49,111 nt of DNA from Cyclobacteriaceae bacterium. GTDB lineage: Bacteria > Bacteroidota > Bacteroidia > Cytophagales > Cyclobacteriaceae. The position numbers were made by a program, and so were the translations under genes. The notes below the pieces were generated by a model. It did not search any database. It had not been told where the DNA came from and saw nothing but the letters and a program-made list of their open reading frames with translations. Positions 34,901-42,218 of the stretch are shown here, piece after piece. Numbering within the stretch: position 1 is the first letter of the stretch; each line of letters begins with the position of its first letter. The stretch spans positions 1 through 49,111 of the forward strand of contig JAOUDZ010000027.1 in the NCBI GenBank assembly GCA_029858965.1, given 5' to 3'.

Positions 34901-35175
34901 ATCGTAGTCCGCGAGCCTATCTCAACTTCATAGGTAGAATAGCCGATAAATGAAAAGACAAGGGTTGTCGCGTCTGCAGGCACGTCAATGGAGTACCTGC
35001 CGTTGGCATCTGATGTAGTACCGGAAGACGTTCCCTTCACAATCACGTTGACTCCCGGCATGGGAAGTCCGCCGGTGTCAGAAATAGTACCCGTTATTGT
35101 TCTTTGCGCAAAAGCCTGAAAACTTCCGAGTGCAAGAAACAATAACAAGCCTAATACTTGGTATCGTTGTTTCAT
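31948..35175 (-). CDS. SusC/RagA-family TonB-linked outer-membrane transporter
   Basis: I use the ATG at 35175, giving 1,075 residues with a clean signal peptide (MKQRYQV, hydrophobic core, AFA-Q near residue 23). The longer frame from 35229 adds 18 charged residues. The mature protein starts with a carboxypeptidase-regulatory-like domain (about 24-105, ITGTISDTGGLPMPGVNV), then the SEVVVTALG segment, then the TonB plug (about 115-230, with NALAGRVAGV and PLYVVDGVP). The rest is a 22-strand barrel ending in LRATF with the C-terminal Phe of outer-membrane proteins. Length and order are typical of SusC. There is no N-terminal STN domain, so direct signalling to an ECF anti-sigma factor is unlikely. 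With SusD it should import a ligand by TonB energy. Confidence 0.95.
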   Translation of the reverse strand: MKQRYQVLGLLLFLALGSFQAFAQRTITGTISDTGGLPMPGVNVIVKGTSSGTTSDANGRYSIDVPADATTLVFSFIGYSTYEVEIGSRTTIDRTMQEDVQQLSEVVVTALGVERSTRALQSSVTTVSGDNFTQARENSLGNALAGRVAGVNVSKVSSGPAGSSRVVIRGAKSLGGTLNQPLYVVDGVPMTNNNFGQSGVWGGADQGDGMNSINPDDIETMTVLKGASSAALYGSRAANGVILITTKKGTNRKGIGIEFNSNLVFESVNNLTDFQKSYGSGGMVGSTLQNRVATKATSAADIDNAWNSGWYTQGWGPKFDGSSVVQWDGKTRKYEYSGDNWDRYYQTGSAWTNSIALTGGNEKQNFRFSVADLRSDGVIPNSGYDRLNLALSANSKFGEKLTLVTSVLYSSEKAKNRPNVSDSPGNGIQSIYTYPGDVNVNDLRGDPNKLGAVPSLADQAASGISIHDGKAPGEEYQLSSNLWGQNPWWSAYQFQNSDTRDRIIATGALRYDITDFLYISGKIGQDWSTSRYTRLTPQGTGYQRGGSMSEGERRVREVNLEYMIGFDKAFGKFNVNAFFGGNRMRNSSETIAANGNGFNVPFFAAINNAQQRNFGYGFSEYGINSIFASAEVSYNNYLFLTATWRRDWFSVLNPSINNIDYPSIGAAFAFTDALSGLPSWLSFGKVRASWAQVGNANSVGAYATNPTFSLGNPHLSRPLATYSSAGGNNGTLPNPGLIPYTSTEIEFGLDVRLFQNRVGLDIAYYSQKTTDDILAAGISRASGFGFTSVNVGEITNKGIEFLLTGTPVKGDLTWNVSLNFAKNNNKVESLIEGQDRLFVEEPRTRTAAVYQMVGQPFGMILGLRQMTSPDGQLVYDADGAPLTDNTYQILGNGVADFTGGLNNELLFKQFSLSFLIDFKSGGDIYSGTNVRMTQSGYTQRTLQGREGEAPLVVTGVTDSDGDGNYEPFTKTLTPGEAQNYWSQLGDRAQENFMYDASFIKLRQLTFGYSFPKSMLSKTPIQTLSLSFVGRNLAILFKNVDNIDPEAGYSSSNAQGLDYFGMPATRSYGFNLRATF

Positions 35176-35530
35176 AAGTAGTTGGTTTAATGAATAATGT
35201 TTGTTTTTTCCGCTTAAGCGGATATCCAATTGGCCACCTGGTGCTAATCGGAGGACTTGGTATTCTGAGTTTCCTTACATGAAGCTTGGTTTGGTTGATG
35301 AATTGATAGGTAACTGTAACATAAGCATAAAGGTAAAAAAATGTTTTATTTCAATTAAGTGCCATTGTCAATATTTTTTTTTTCGATACCGCACGTTTGC
35401 ACCAACAGTAACCTTGGTCTCAATTGTAGACAACTGTCAGGGATAGAATCATGGGGAAAGGGGCCTATTATAGTAGGCGCAGAACAGGTACTGCGCATAA
35501 GGCGGTACTAACTGCCGAAATTTCCGAAGG
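35176..35530. other. Intergenic region upstream of SusC, downstream of Kup
   Basis: This 355-base region holds the SusC leader and the 3' flank of kup. Reading on the minus strand, TACCTTTA at 35328-35335 resembles a -7 box (7 of 8) and would give a leader of about 145 bases; no well-spaced -33 box was found. Next to kup, GCGCAG and CTGCGC (35477-35496) form a 6-base hairpin without T-run. I see no gene here. Confidence 0.4.
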
Positions 35531-37492
35531 CTAATCCTCCCGCTCGCGTTTGATCTTGACTTTTGCCATCGGCCCCACCTGTATAGGAACCTTTTCTATC
35601 TCAAGGTTGGCCGCTTCGATGCCGTAGAGCTCCTCTGTGGAAAGGCTGTGGTTTTTCAGAATCCGGTACCCCTGAATAATTACCCTGTCAAAGGTAGTTA
35701 CATCACTATCAGAGGATGCCCAAGAATGGATAATTACATATTTAAAATCCCCCATCATACTGTATTTGTGTAGGGAAGGATATGGGCTGACCAGGTCAAT
35801 CTCGCCCGAATCTGCCATTTCATGGATAATTTTATTGAAGAGCAAATTAACGCGATGATCGGTCTTAAAGCCCAGACGCATGCGTACAAAAAAGCATTTC
35901 TTTGGGATAATGGTGTCCACTGAATACTTGCTGGTGTACGGTGTATCCACGGTGTCAACATGCAGAAACCAATACACGTCGGCCCGCTTCGGTCGTTTCT
36001 TAAAAATAGAATAGATGATGTTGGAATCGATGTAACGTTTGCTGTCGGCTACAGCGAGGTACACCAGATTTGTTGATTCCTTGGGTACCGTTGTGTCGGC
36101 CTGAAGATCCTGAATCATCCCGACGTAGTGCTTTAAGTCAACAAATTCAGTATGCAAATCGCGCAATTTTCTAGCCCTGAGTAGGATAAACATCATCAGG
36201 AAGAACAAAGAGGCTATCGTAAAACTGAACCAGCCTCCGTGTACGAATTTGCTTAGGTTGGAAATCAAGAAAGAACCCTCGATAGAAAAAAACAGTAGAC
36301 CCATGCCCAGGGCTCTGATGGTTGATTTACGGGAGACCGCGAAGTAGAACACCAGTAGCGACGACGTCATCATCATGTCGAATGTGATGGCCAGTCCGTA
36401 AGCCCCTTCCATGCGCGTTGACTCCTGAAATATAAATACCACCAAAATACATCCCAGCATCAATATCCAGTTTATTGCAGGAATGTAGATCTGCCCTTTC
36501 AACTGACTGGGATAGCGCACCCGTGTTGCGGGCCATAATTTGAGTTTCATGGCCTCATTCACCAATGTAAAGGTTCCTGAAATCAAAGCCTGGCTGGCAA
36601 TGATTGTTGCCAAGGTGGCGAGAATAATGCCAAAAATCAGAAAGCTTTCAGGAATGATTTCGTAGAAGGGGATTAAGCCGCCAAGCGTTTCCCCTTGATG
36701 CTGCAATAACCAGGCACCCTGACCAAAATAGCTTAACAACAATGCAACCTTGACAAATCCCCAGCCTACCCTGATGTTTTCTTTGCCACAGTGGCCAAGA
36801 TCAGAATACATAGCTTCAGCTCCTGTTGTACACAAAAAGACTGCCCCCAATATCCAAAAACCTCCCGGATACTTGACCAGCAGATCAAACGCGTATACCG
36901 GATTAATGGCTTTGAGCACTTCGAGATTTTGTACCAGTTTGGTAAGTCCTATAATCGCAATGAAGCTGAACCAGACCAGCATTACAGGGCCGAAAGTTCT
37001 GCCAACTACACCACTACCAAACTGTTGAAAAACAAATAAGGCAACCAGTATCACGATCACGATTGAGATGATGGTGCTTGTTGTGATAGATGGATTCAGT
37101 GCGCGCAATCCTTCAATGGCCGAAGTAACGCTGATAGCAGGCGTAATAAATCCGTCGGATATCAGCGTAGCGCACCCGATGATGGCGGGAAAAATAACCC
37201 AACCTGCTTTGTATCTTCTGACCAGTGCATAGAGGGCAAATATTCCGCCCTCACCCCTGTTGTTTGCGTTGAGGGCCAGGTACACGTATTTGATTGTGGT
37301 GATGAGCGTCAGCGTCCAGAACACACAAGACAATCCCCCGAATATCAAGTCTTCTGTGATGGCATGAGGACCGACAATAAATCTGAAGGTATAAATAGGT
37401 GATGTCCCGATATCGCCGTAAATGATTCCCATTGAAATCAGTACCCCGGCGCCGGATAATTTATTTAGACTTTTGTCGTCAGTTGTTGCCAT
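35531..37492 (-). CDS. kup: KUP-family potassium uptake transporter
   Basis: The 653-residue protein has the KUP signature IIYGDIGTSPIYTF at about residues 23-36, then twelve hydrophobic segments to about residue 430, and a C-terminal soluble domain of about 220 residues. Length and topology equal those of bacterial Kup (around 620-650). GDIGTSP is the family's ion-pathway motif in the first helix. It should mediate H+-coupled K+ uptake across the inner membrane. The ATG abuts the stop of the NDH-2 gene directly (37492/37493), so the two genes are an operon with likely translational coupling. The respiratory enzyme thus shares expression with a K+ importer, which fits use of the proton-motive force, though this is inference. 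Confidence 0.94.
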   Translation of the reverse strand: MATTDDKSLNKLSGAGVLISMGIIYGDIGTSPIYTFRFIVGPHAITEDLIFGGLSCVFWTLTLITTIKYVYLALNANNRGEGGIFALYALVRRYKAGWVIFPAIIGCATLISDGFITPAISVTSAIEGLRALNPSITTSTIISIVIVILVALFVFQQFGSGVVGRTFGPVMLVWFSFIAIIGLTKLVQNLEVLKAINPVYAFDLLVKYPGGFWILGAVFLCTTGAEAMYSDLGHCGKENIRVGWGFVKVALLLSYFGQGAWLLQHQGETLGGLIPFYEIIPESFLIFGIILATLATIIASQALISGTFTLVNEAMKLKLWPATRVRYPSQLKGQIYIPAINWILMLGCILVVFIFQESTRMEGAYGLAITFDMMMTSSLLVFYFAVSRKSTIRALGMGLLFFSIEGSFLISNLSKFVHGGWFSFTIASLFFLMMFILLRARKLRDLHTEFVDLKHYVGMIQDLQADTTVPKESTNLVYLAVADSKRYIDSNIIYSIFKKRPKRADVYWFLHVDTVDTPYTSKYSVDTIIPKKCFFVRMRLGFKTDHRVNLLFNKIIHEMADSGEIDLVSPYPSLHKYSMMGDFKYVIIHSWASSDSDVTTFDRVIIQGYRILKNHSLSTEELYGIEAANLEIEKVPIQVGPMAKVKIKRERED

Positions 37493-38797
37493 TTATTGAA
37501 CACCGTCTTTGGGCCGTGCAATGATTAATCTATTACTCTTATCGTATGAAAAGTAACTCCACAGCCAGCTAAATAAGACGAAGAATTTATTTTTGAAACC
37601 AATAATAGAAATTAAATGGACAAACATCCATATAAACCAGGCGAAGAAGCCTTGTGTCTTGAATGACTTCATGTCTACTACCGCGCGGTTTCTGCCAACT
37701 GTGGCCATAGCGCCATTGTGTTTGTAATGAAAAGGTTTAATCTGCTTTTTGTTGATTATCCTCAGTATGTTATCCGCGACGAGCCGACCTTGCTGCATGG
37801 CCGGGGGTGCCATCTGCGGATGGCCTCCTGGAAAATTGGTATCGCCTTCCATGATGGCTGCATCGCCGATGGCAAAGATATTTTCATAGCCCTTAACGCG
37901 GTTAGACTGGTCAACTTTAATTCTACCGCCACGACCCAGGGAATCAGTACGCAGGCCAGCGATGGGTTGCCCTTTCACACCTGCGGCCCAGATAACAGTA
38001 CGTGATATTAATGTATCACCCGTGCTAAGGGCAATGGTGTAGCCATCGTACGATTTGACAGCACAATTCAGATGAACTTTCACACTCATTTTTTCCAGGT
38101 ACTCCAGAGCTTTGGACGATGCTTTTTCAGACATACCATTAAGCAATCGGGGACCTGCCTCAATGAGGTGAATATCCATTTGGTCCAGTTCCAATTCTTT
38201 ATAATCCTTTGGGAAAACGTTCAGTTTTAATTCGGCCAATGCGCCGGCGAGTTCTACGCCGGTTGGCCCCCCGCCTACCACGACGAAGTCCATGAGACTA
38301 TTTACCAATTCGTAATCATCGGATAGTAAAGCAGTTTCAAAATTCCTGATGATGATATTCCTGAGCTTAATCGAGTCGATAATACTCTTCATCTGCAGGG
38401 CATTGGCCTCAACATCCTGCAGGCCGTAGAAGTTTGTAGTCGCGCCATTTGCGACAACGAGGTAGTCGTACCGCACTCCACCAATTGAGGTTTCAATGTA
38501 ATTTTCACTTGGGTTAATTTTTGTGACTTCTCCCAACCGGAAGAAAAAGTTGTCATTATCATTGAACCGTTTGCGAAAGGGAAATACAATGGAACCGGAT
38601 TCAAGGCCGGAAGTGGCAACCTGGTAGAGCAGTGGCTGAAAACAATGATGGTTGTATTTATCAAACAAAACGGTTTGCACTTTGGCATTCCGCAGGCGCT
38701 TAGCGACCTCGAGACCCCCAAAACCCCCACCGATAATGATAATACGGGGCTTGCCCAGGTCAGCAATACGCGTTCGCGTGGAAATTAATTTGGGCAT
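37493..38797 (-). CDS. Type II NADH dehydrogenase (NDH-2) family FAD oxidoreductase
   Basis: The 434-residue protein has two Rossmann dinucleotide folds: GGGFGG at 23-28 for FAD and GGGPTG at 175-180 for NADH, and the FAD-linked FAIGDAA at 307-313. After the FAD fold the segment HHCFQPLLYQVATSGL is typical of NDH-2. The C-terminus (about 375-434) has a hydrophobic segment FFAWFIWMFVHLISIIGF, suited for the amphipathic membrane anchor. NDH-2 moves electrons from NADH to quinone without pumping protons, at the inner face of the membrane. It comes first in an operon with kup. A candidate promoter with -33 and -7 boxes lies just upstream. Confidence 0.92.
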   Translation of the reverse strand: MPKLISTRTRIADLGKPRIIIIGGGFGGLEVAKRLRNAKVQTVLFDKYNHHCFQPLLYQVATSGLESGSIVFPFRKRFNDNDNFFFRLGEVTKINPSENYIETSIGGVRYDYLVVANGATTNFYGLQDVEANALQMKSIIDSIKLRNIIIRNFETALLSDDYELVNSLMDFVVVGGGPTGVELAGALAELKLNVFPKDYKELELDQMDIHLIEAGPRLLNGMSEKASSKALEYLEKMSVKVHLNCAVKSYDGYTIALSTGDTLISRTVIWAAGVKGQPIAGLRTDSLGRGGRIKVDQSNRVKGYENIFAIGDAAIMEGDTNFPGGHPQMAPPAMQQGRLVADNILRIINKKQIKPFHYKHNGAMATVGRNRAVVDMKSFKTQGFFAWFIWMFVHLISIIGFKNKFFVLFSWLWSYFSYDKSNRLIIARPKDGVQ

Positions 38798-38829
38798 GAA
38801 GTGAGTGTGGCGATCTTTCTATTCGCGGG

Positions 38830-38859
38830 TAAAGTTAATTCCCTTTGCATAATCGCAAA
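38830..38859 (-). promoter_or_regulatory. Candidate promoter of the NDH-2/kup operon
   Basis: On the minus strand a TTTG box (38856-38859) is followed after 18 bases by TAACTTTA (38830-38837), 7 of 8 matches to TAnnTTTG. The spacing is near the 19-base optimum known in Bacteroidota. The -7 box ends 32 bases before the start codon. Confidence 0.45.
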
Positions 38860-38968
38860 AAGAAAATAGGTTAATGTTGAGAATGTTCAAATCAGCTTTA
38901 CTATCAGCAACTTAGCGGAGAATGAAAAAAATTTGGCATTGCGAACCCATTAACATCAAAATCAACTG

Positions 38969-38976
38969 TATTTTTG
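38969..38976 (+). promoter_or_regulatory. Candidate -7 box (TATTTTTG) for the coiled-coil lipoprotein gene
   Basis: Exact match to TAnnTTTG, 26 bases before the ATG. No TTG box at the right distance was seen, so this rests on one element in AT-rich DNA. Confidence 0.3.
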
Positions 38977-39002
38977 TTTGATAACCCCTAAATCCACTTC
39001 CT

Positions 39003-39749
39003 ATGTTAAGAAAACTTGTATTTGTAATACCTATGGCGGCCATTATCGCAGGTTGCGGTACAAAAGAGAAAGAAATGCTGCAGTCGCAGGTTGATTCCTT
39101 GCGCGTGGAACTCGAAACGAGCCAGGCTATGGCGCAAACGTTAACGGAAGTTGGCGCCATGATGGATTCTATTGATGCCAGCCGCCAGCTCCTCAGGGTT
39201 AATATGGTGGAAGGAACTACGTACAGTGACTACAAATCACGCATGCAGGATATTAACGCTTACGTTAAAGAAACCCAGACTAAAATTGATGATCTTGAAA
39301 AGACATTGAAGACTTCCAAGGCGAATGCAAATGCGTTTTCAAAAACGATCAAAAAACTAAAGGCAGATCTTGAAACAAAGACACAGGAAATTGCAGCACT
39401 GCAGGAGCAGGTGGATAGGTATCGGAATGAAAATCAAAACCTGATTACCACGGTAGGTATGCAGGAGGCTGAACTCACTGACAAATCAATCGAAATTGAA
39501 ACCAAAACCCAGGAGCTCGCCCTCATTGAAGCCCGTGTCCAGGAAATTATGATTCAAAGTAAAATGAGCGAAGCCGATGCCTACTATGCGCGTGGCCAGG
39601 CCGTTGAGGAAGCCGCAGCGCGCACAAAACTTGCGCCGCGCAAGAAGAAGGAAACCCTTCGTGAGGCGGTTGAGCTTTACAAGAAAGCGTTGTCACTGGG
39701 CAAAACAGAAGCACAGGAAAGAATTACTGCCCTTGAAAGTAAATTATGA
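39003..39749 (+). CDS. Coiled-coil lipoprotein, function unknown
   Basis: The 248-residue protein begins with a lipoprotein signal ending IIAGC (Cys18). The next six residues, GTKEKE, are mixed in charge. Residues about 22-185 show heptad-like repeats of Leu, Ile, Ala with Lys, Glu and Gln between (for example VDSLRVELETSQ, KIDDLEKTLKTSK, IAALQEQVDRY), so a long coiled coil is expected. The last 50 residues (AYYARGQAVEEAA, then EAVELYKKALSLGK) look like one and a half TPR-type helices. It is probably anchored to a membrane and extended in the periplasm. Proteins of this shape occur widely in Cytophagales, but I know of no assigned role. It is followed by a terminator shared with the convergent antiporter gene. 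Confidence 0.8.
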   Translation: MLRKLVFVIPMAAIIAGCGTKEKEMLQSQVDSLRVELETSQAMAQTLTEVGAMMDSIDASRQLLRVNMVEGTTYSDYKSRMQDINAYVKETQTKIDDLEKTLKTSKANANAFSKTIKKLKADLETKTQEIAALQEQVDRYRNENQNLITTVGMQEAELTDKSIEIETKTQELALIEARVQEIMIQSKMSEADAYYARGQAVEEAAARTKLAPRKKKETLREAVELYKKALSLGKTEAQERITALESKL

Positions 39750-39768
39750 TTCGGCAATATTGAAGGGG

Positions 39769-39801
39769 ACCTCCGCTTAACACACGGAGGTTCTTTGTTT
39801 T
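39769..39801 (+). terminator. Intrinsic terminator after the coiled-coil lipoprotein gene
   Basis: ACCTCCG (39769-39775) and CGGAGGT (39785-39791) pair perfectly around a 9-base loop, and the T-rich tail CTTTGTTTTT follows. It lies 19 bases past the lipoprotein stop and reaches the stop codon of the convergent antiporter gene. Confidence 0.75.
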
Positions 39802-40769
39802 TAGGATATGCTGTCCCTTATTATCAATATAGTTGCATACGCAATATAGCATGCGAGCAGCAGGAATGCCTCCCATCGATCGAGTTTATGCCGGTTTATC
39901 GTGAACATGAAGATCATTAACAATATCGTAGAGGCACCCAGCACTTCAATATCAAAATTCATCACATCATTGTATTGTATAGGCCTTATCACACCAGCAA
40001 CGGCGAGAATAAATAATATGTTAAACAGGTTGGAGCCAATTACATTTCCGAGGACGAGATCCGTGTTTTTCCGGTAGGCGGCGACAGAGCATGTTGCCAG
40101 TTCAGGAAGCGATGTCCCCGTGGCAATGATGGTGAGGCCGATGAGCCTTTGGGACAAGCCATAGTGTTCTGCAATGGATACGGCATTATCTACCACTAAG
40201 GTCCCCCCTCCAATAAGCATTGCTAATCCAAGGAGAATCATCCCGGTCGCGATTGGGGTGGCATAAATCTTAATGGGTGTTTCGTCGTAGTCGCTTACAG
40301 TCTGCATTGAGCGATATATGTACAGCATAAAAAGGGCAAAGAAAAACAGGAGGATTAACGCATCCCGCCGCGACAAAATATTCACCGCATTGTTCCAGAC
40401 AATGCGGTCATTCACAAGCACATAAAGGACCAGCGCAGCCATCAGCGAAAGGGGCACCTCGTACTTTACCGTTTTGCGCTGCACCACAAGCGGGAAAATC
40501 AAGCCTGAGACGCCCAGAATGAGTAAAAGATTGAGGTTATTACTGCCTATGATATTGCCAAAAGAAACGTCGTTTTTTCCCTCCAATGCAGCGTATGTGC
40601 TAACGACCAATTCAGGTGTTGATGTACCAATAGCTACCACCGTTAATCCAATCGCCAAATTGGAAATGTTAAACTTCTTGGCAAAGGATGACGCTCCGCT
40701 GACAAGAAAATCGGCCCCTTTGATAAGTACTGCAAACCCCACTAAAAGCAAGAAGAGTGCTAAAATCAT
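39801..40769 (-). CDS. Calcium/sodium antiporter (CaCA family, YrbG-like)
   Basis: The 322-residue membrane protein has ten or so hydrophobic segments and the two alpha-repeats of cation/Ca2+ exchangers. Repeat 1 (about 40-80) has AIGTSTPELVVS and GNIIGSNNLNLLLIL; repeat 2 (about 205-255) has ATGTSLPELATC and GNVIGSNLFNILFIL. The acidic residues in both GTSxPEL motifs and the Asn in GSN form the ion site. Size and motif order are those of bacterial YrbG/MJ0091-type exchangers, which move Ca2+ out against Na+ or H+ in the inner membrane. The exact counter-ion is unproven. It stands as a single gene convergent with the lipoprotein gene and divergent from the CNNM-like gene. Confidence 0.93.
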   Translation of the reverse strand: MILALFLLLVGFAVLIKGADFLVSGASSFAKKFNISNLAIGLTVVAIGTSTPELVVSTYAALEGKNDVSFGNIIGSNNLNLLLILGVSGLIFPLVVQRKTVKYEVPLSLMAALVLYVLVNDRIVWNNAVNILSRRDALILLFFFALFMLYIYRSMQTVSDYDETPIKIYATPIATGMILLGLAMLIGGGTLVVDNAVSIAEHYGLSQRLIGLTIIATGTSLPELATCSVAAYRKNTDLVLGNVIGSNLFNILFILAVAGVIRPIQYNDVMNFDIEVLGASTILLMIFMFTINRHKLDRWEAFLLLACYIAYATILIIRDSIS

Positions 40770-40865
40770 AGATTCAGGTTGGTATTTCCACGAAAGATAT
40801 CAATGTTTTCATGACGCAGAAAACAGTCTGATTAAATAATGCCGGGCAGGCCTCGGATTTCTTAT

Positions 40866-40873
40866 TACTTTTG
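40866..40873 (+). promoter_or_regulatory. Candidate -7 box (TACTTTTG) for the CNNM-like gene
   Basis: Exact match to TAnnTTTG, 15 bases before the chosen ATG at 40889. This would give a very short leader. No -33 box at the expected distance; weak support. Confidence 0.3.
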
Positions 40874-40888
40874 TGTTTCATATCTTTT

Positions 40889-42184
40889 ATGACGGTCGAC
40901 GTTATCATAACATTACTCCTGGTTCTACTTAATGGTTTCTTTGTAGCTGCGGAGTTTGCGATTGTCAAGGTGAGGTCTTCTCAAATTGCGCTGGAAAAGG
41001 GAAATTTCTCCAAAACGGCAGCGCAAAAAATTATCAACAATCTGGACGGATACCTGGCAGCAACGCAACTGGGCATTACGTTAGCAAGTTTGGGTCTGGG
41101 GTGGGTTGGCGAAGATGTGATGTCGAACATCATTTTGATGGTTGTGCACAGTCTCGGGCTGCCGATCAGTGAAACAATAGCGCACAGCATCGCTTTGCCG
41201 GTAGCATTCGCCGTGCTGACCGTATTGCACATTGTTTTTGGAGAATTGGCTCCAAAGTCGTTGGCCATCCGATACCCAACTTCTACGGCGCTTAAAATTT
41301 CAATCCCTTTACGGATTTTTTATCATGTGTTCAGGCCTTTCATATGGCTCCTGAACGGATTTGCGAATGTAATCCTGAGACTTTTTGGTGTAAAACCCAT
41401 TAGCGAACAGGAAATACATTCTGAGGATGAATTGAAATTAATTATTGCTGAAAGTGAAGAGGGTGGGGCCATCGAGCCAAACGAGCGCGAACTCATCCAA
41501 AACGTATTCGATTTTGATGATCGAATTGTCCGACAAGTTATGGTACCGCGTGTGAAGATCACTGGCCTGCGTGCTGACTTATCAATTCCTGAGACCATGG
41601 ATGCAGTGCTTAAGGAAGGCTACTCACGCTATCCCGTTTTTGAAAACTCACTCGATGAAATCATTGGAATCGTGCATGCAAAAGATATCATCGCTGCCTA
41701 TGTTCAAAAGACCGGTAAAGGTCTAAAAGATATCATGCGGCAAGCTCACTTTATTCCGGAATCAAAACCCATCGATGTGTTGTTGCGGGAATTTCAGCGC
41801 AGAAAAACACAGATGGCTATAGTCGTCAGTGAATTTGGCGGCACGATAGGTATTGTTACGCTGGAAGATATCCTGGAGGAACTTGTGGGAGAGATACAGG
41901 ATGAGCATGATCATGAGCAACAAATAGTTACCGTACTGGATAAGCAACTATATCAAATCGTTGCCCAATCGTCAATTCATGACATTAACAAATTCGTTAG
42001 AGTACCTTTTCCTGCGTCAGAAGAATATGAAACATTATCCGGAATGCTAACCTATCACAAACCCTCCATGAAGGAAGGAGATTCGTTCAGCTTGTTTAAT
42101 TATAAGTTTAAGATACTTAAGTTGAATAAAACCTTACCGGAACTGGTTGAAGCCAGGTTGGAAGATGAAATAAGTGCGGCATGA
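40889..42184 (+). CDS. CNNM/CorC-type (HlyC/UPF0053) hemolysin-family membrane protein
   Basis: The ATG at 40889 is chosen because the family begins right at the first membrane helix (MTVDVIITLLLVLLNGFFVAAEFAIV). The product has 431 residues. The N-terminal DUF21/CNNM domain (about 1-185) has four membrane segments and the motif FFVAAEFAIVKVR. Two CBS domains follow (about 200-320, with MVPRVKI and EIIGIVHAKDI), and a CorC/HlyC domain (about 335-425) closes the protein with FGGTIGIVTLEDILEE. These proteins are linked to Mg2+ and Co2+ efflux, with the CBS pair as the ATP/Mg sensor, and act in the inner membrane. The name hemolysin is historical. The gene is convergent with corA, so Mg2+ efflux and uptake genes lie side by side, which fits a role in Mg2+ balance. 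Confidence 0.9.
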   Translation: MTVDVIITLLLVLLNGFFVAAEFAIVKVRSSQIALEKGNFSKTAAQKIINNLDGYLAATQLGITLASLGLGWVGEDVMSNIILMVVHSLGLPISETIAHSIALPVAFAVLTVLHIVFGELAPKSLAIRYPTSTALKISIPLRIFYHVFRPFIWLLNGFANVILRLFGVKPISEQEIHSEDELKLIIAESEEGGAIEPNERELIQNVFDFDDRIVRQVMVPRVKITGLRADLSIPETMDAVLKEGYSRYPVFENSLDEIIGIVHAKDIIAAYVQKTGKGLKDIMRQAHFIPESKPIDVLLREFQRRKTQMAIVVSEFGGTIGIVTLEDILEELVGEIQDEHDHEQQIVTVLDKQLYQIVAQSSIHDINKFVRVPFPASEEYETLSGMLTYHKPSMKEGDSFSLFNYKFKILKLNKTLPELVEARLEDEISAA

Positions 42185-42218
42185 TAGAAAATGAACTATT
42201 ACTTGCTTCTTGGGATGC

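Noticed and set aside
35477-35496. GCGCAG/CTGCGC hairpin downstream of kup
   Set aside because: Only six base pairs and no T-run on either strand; not called as terminator.
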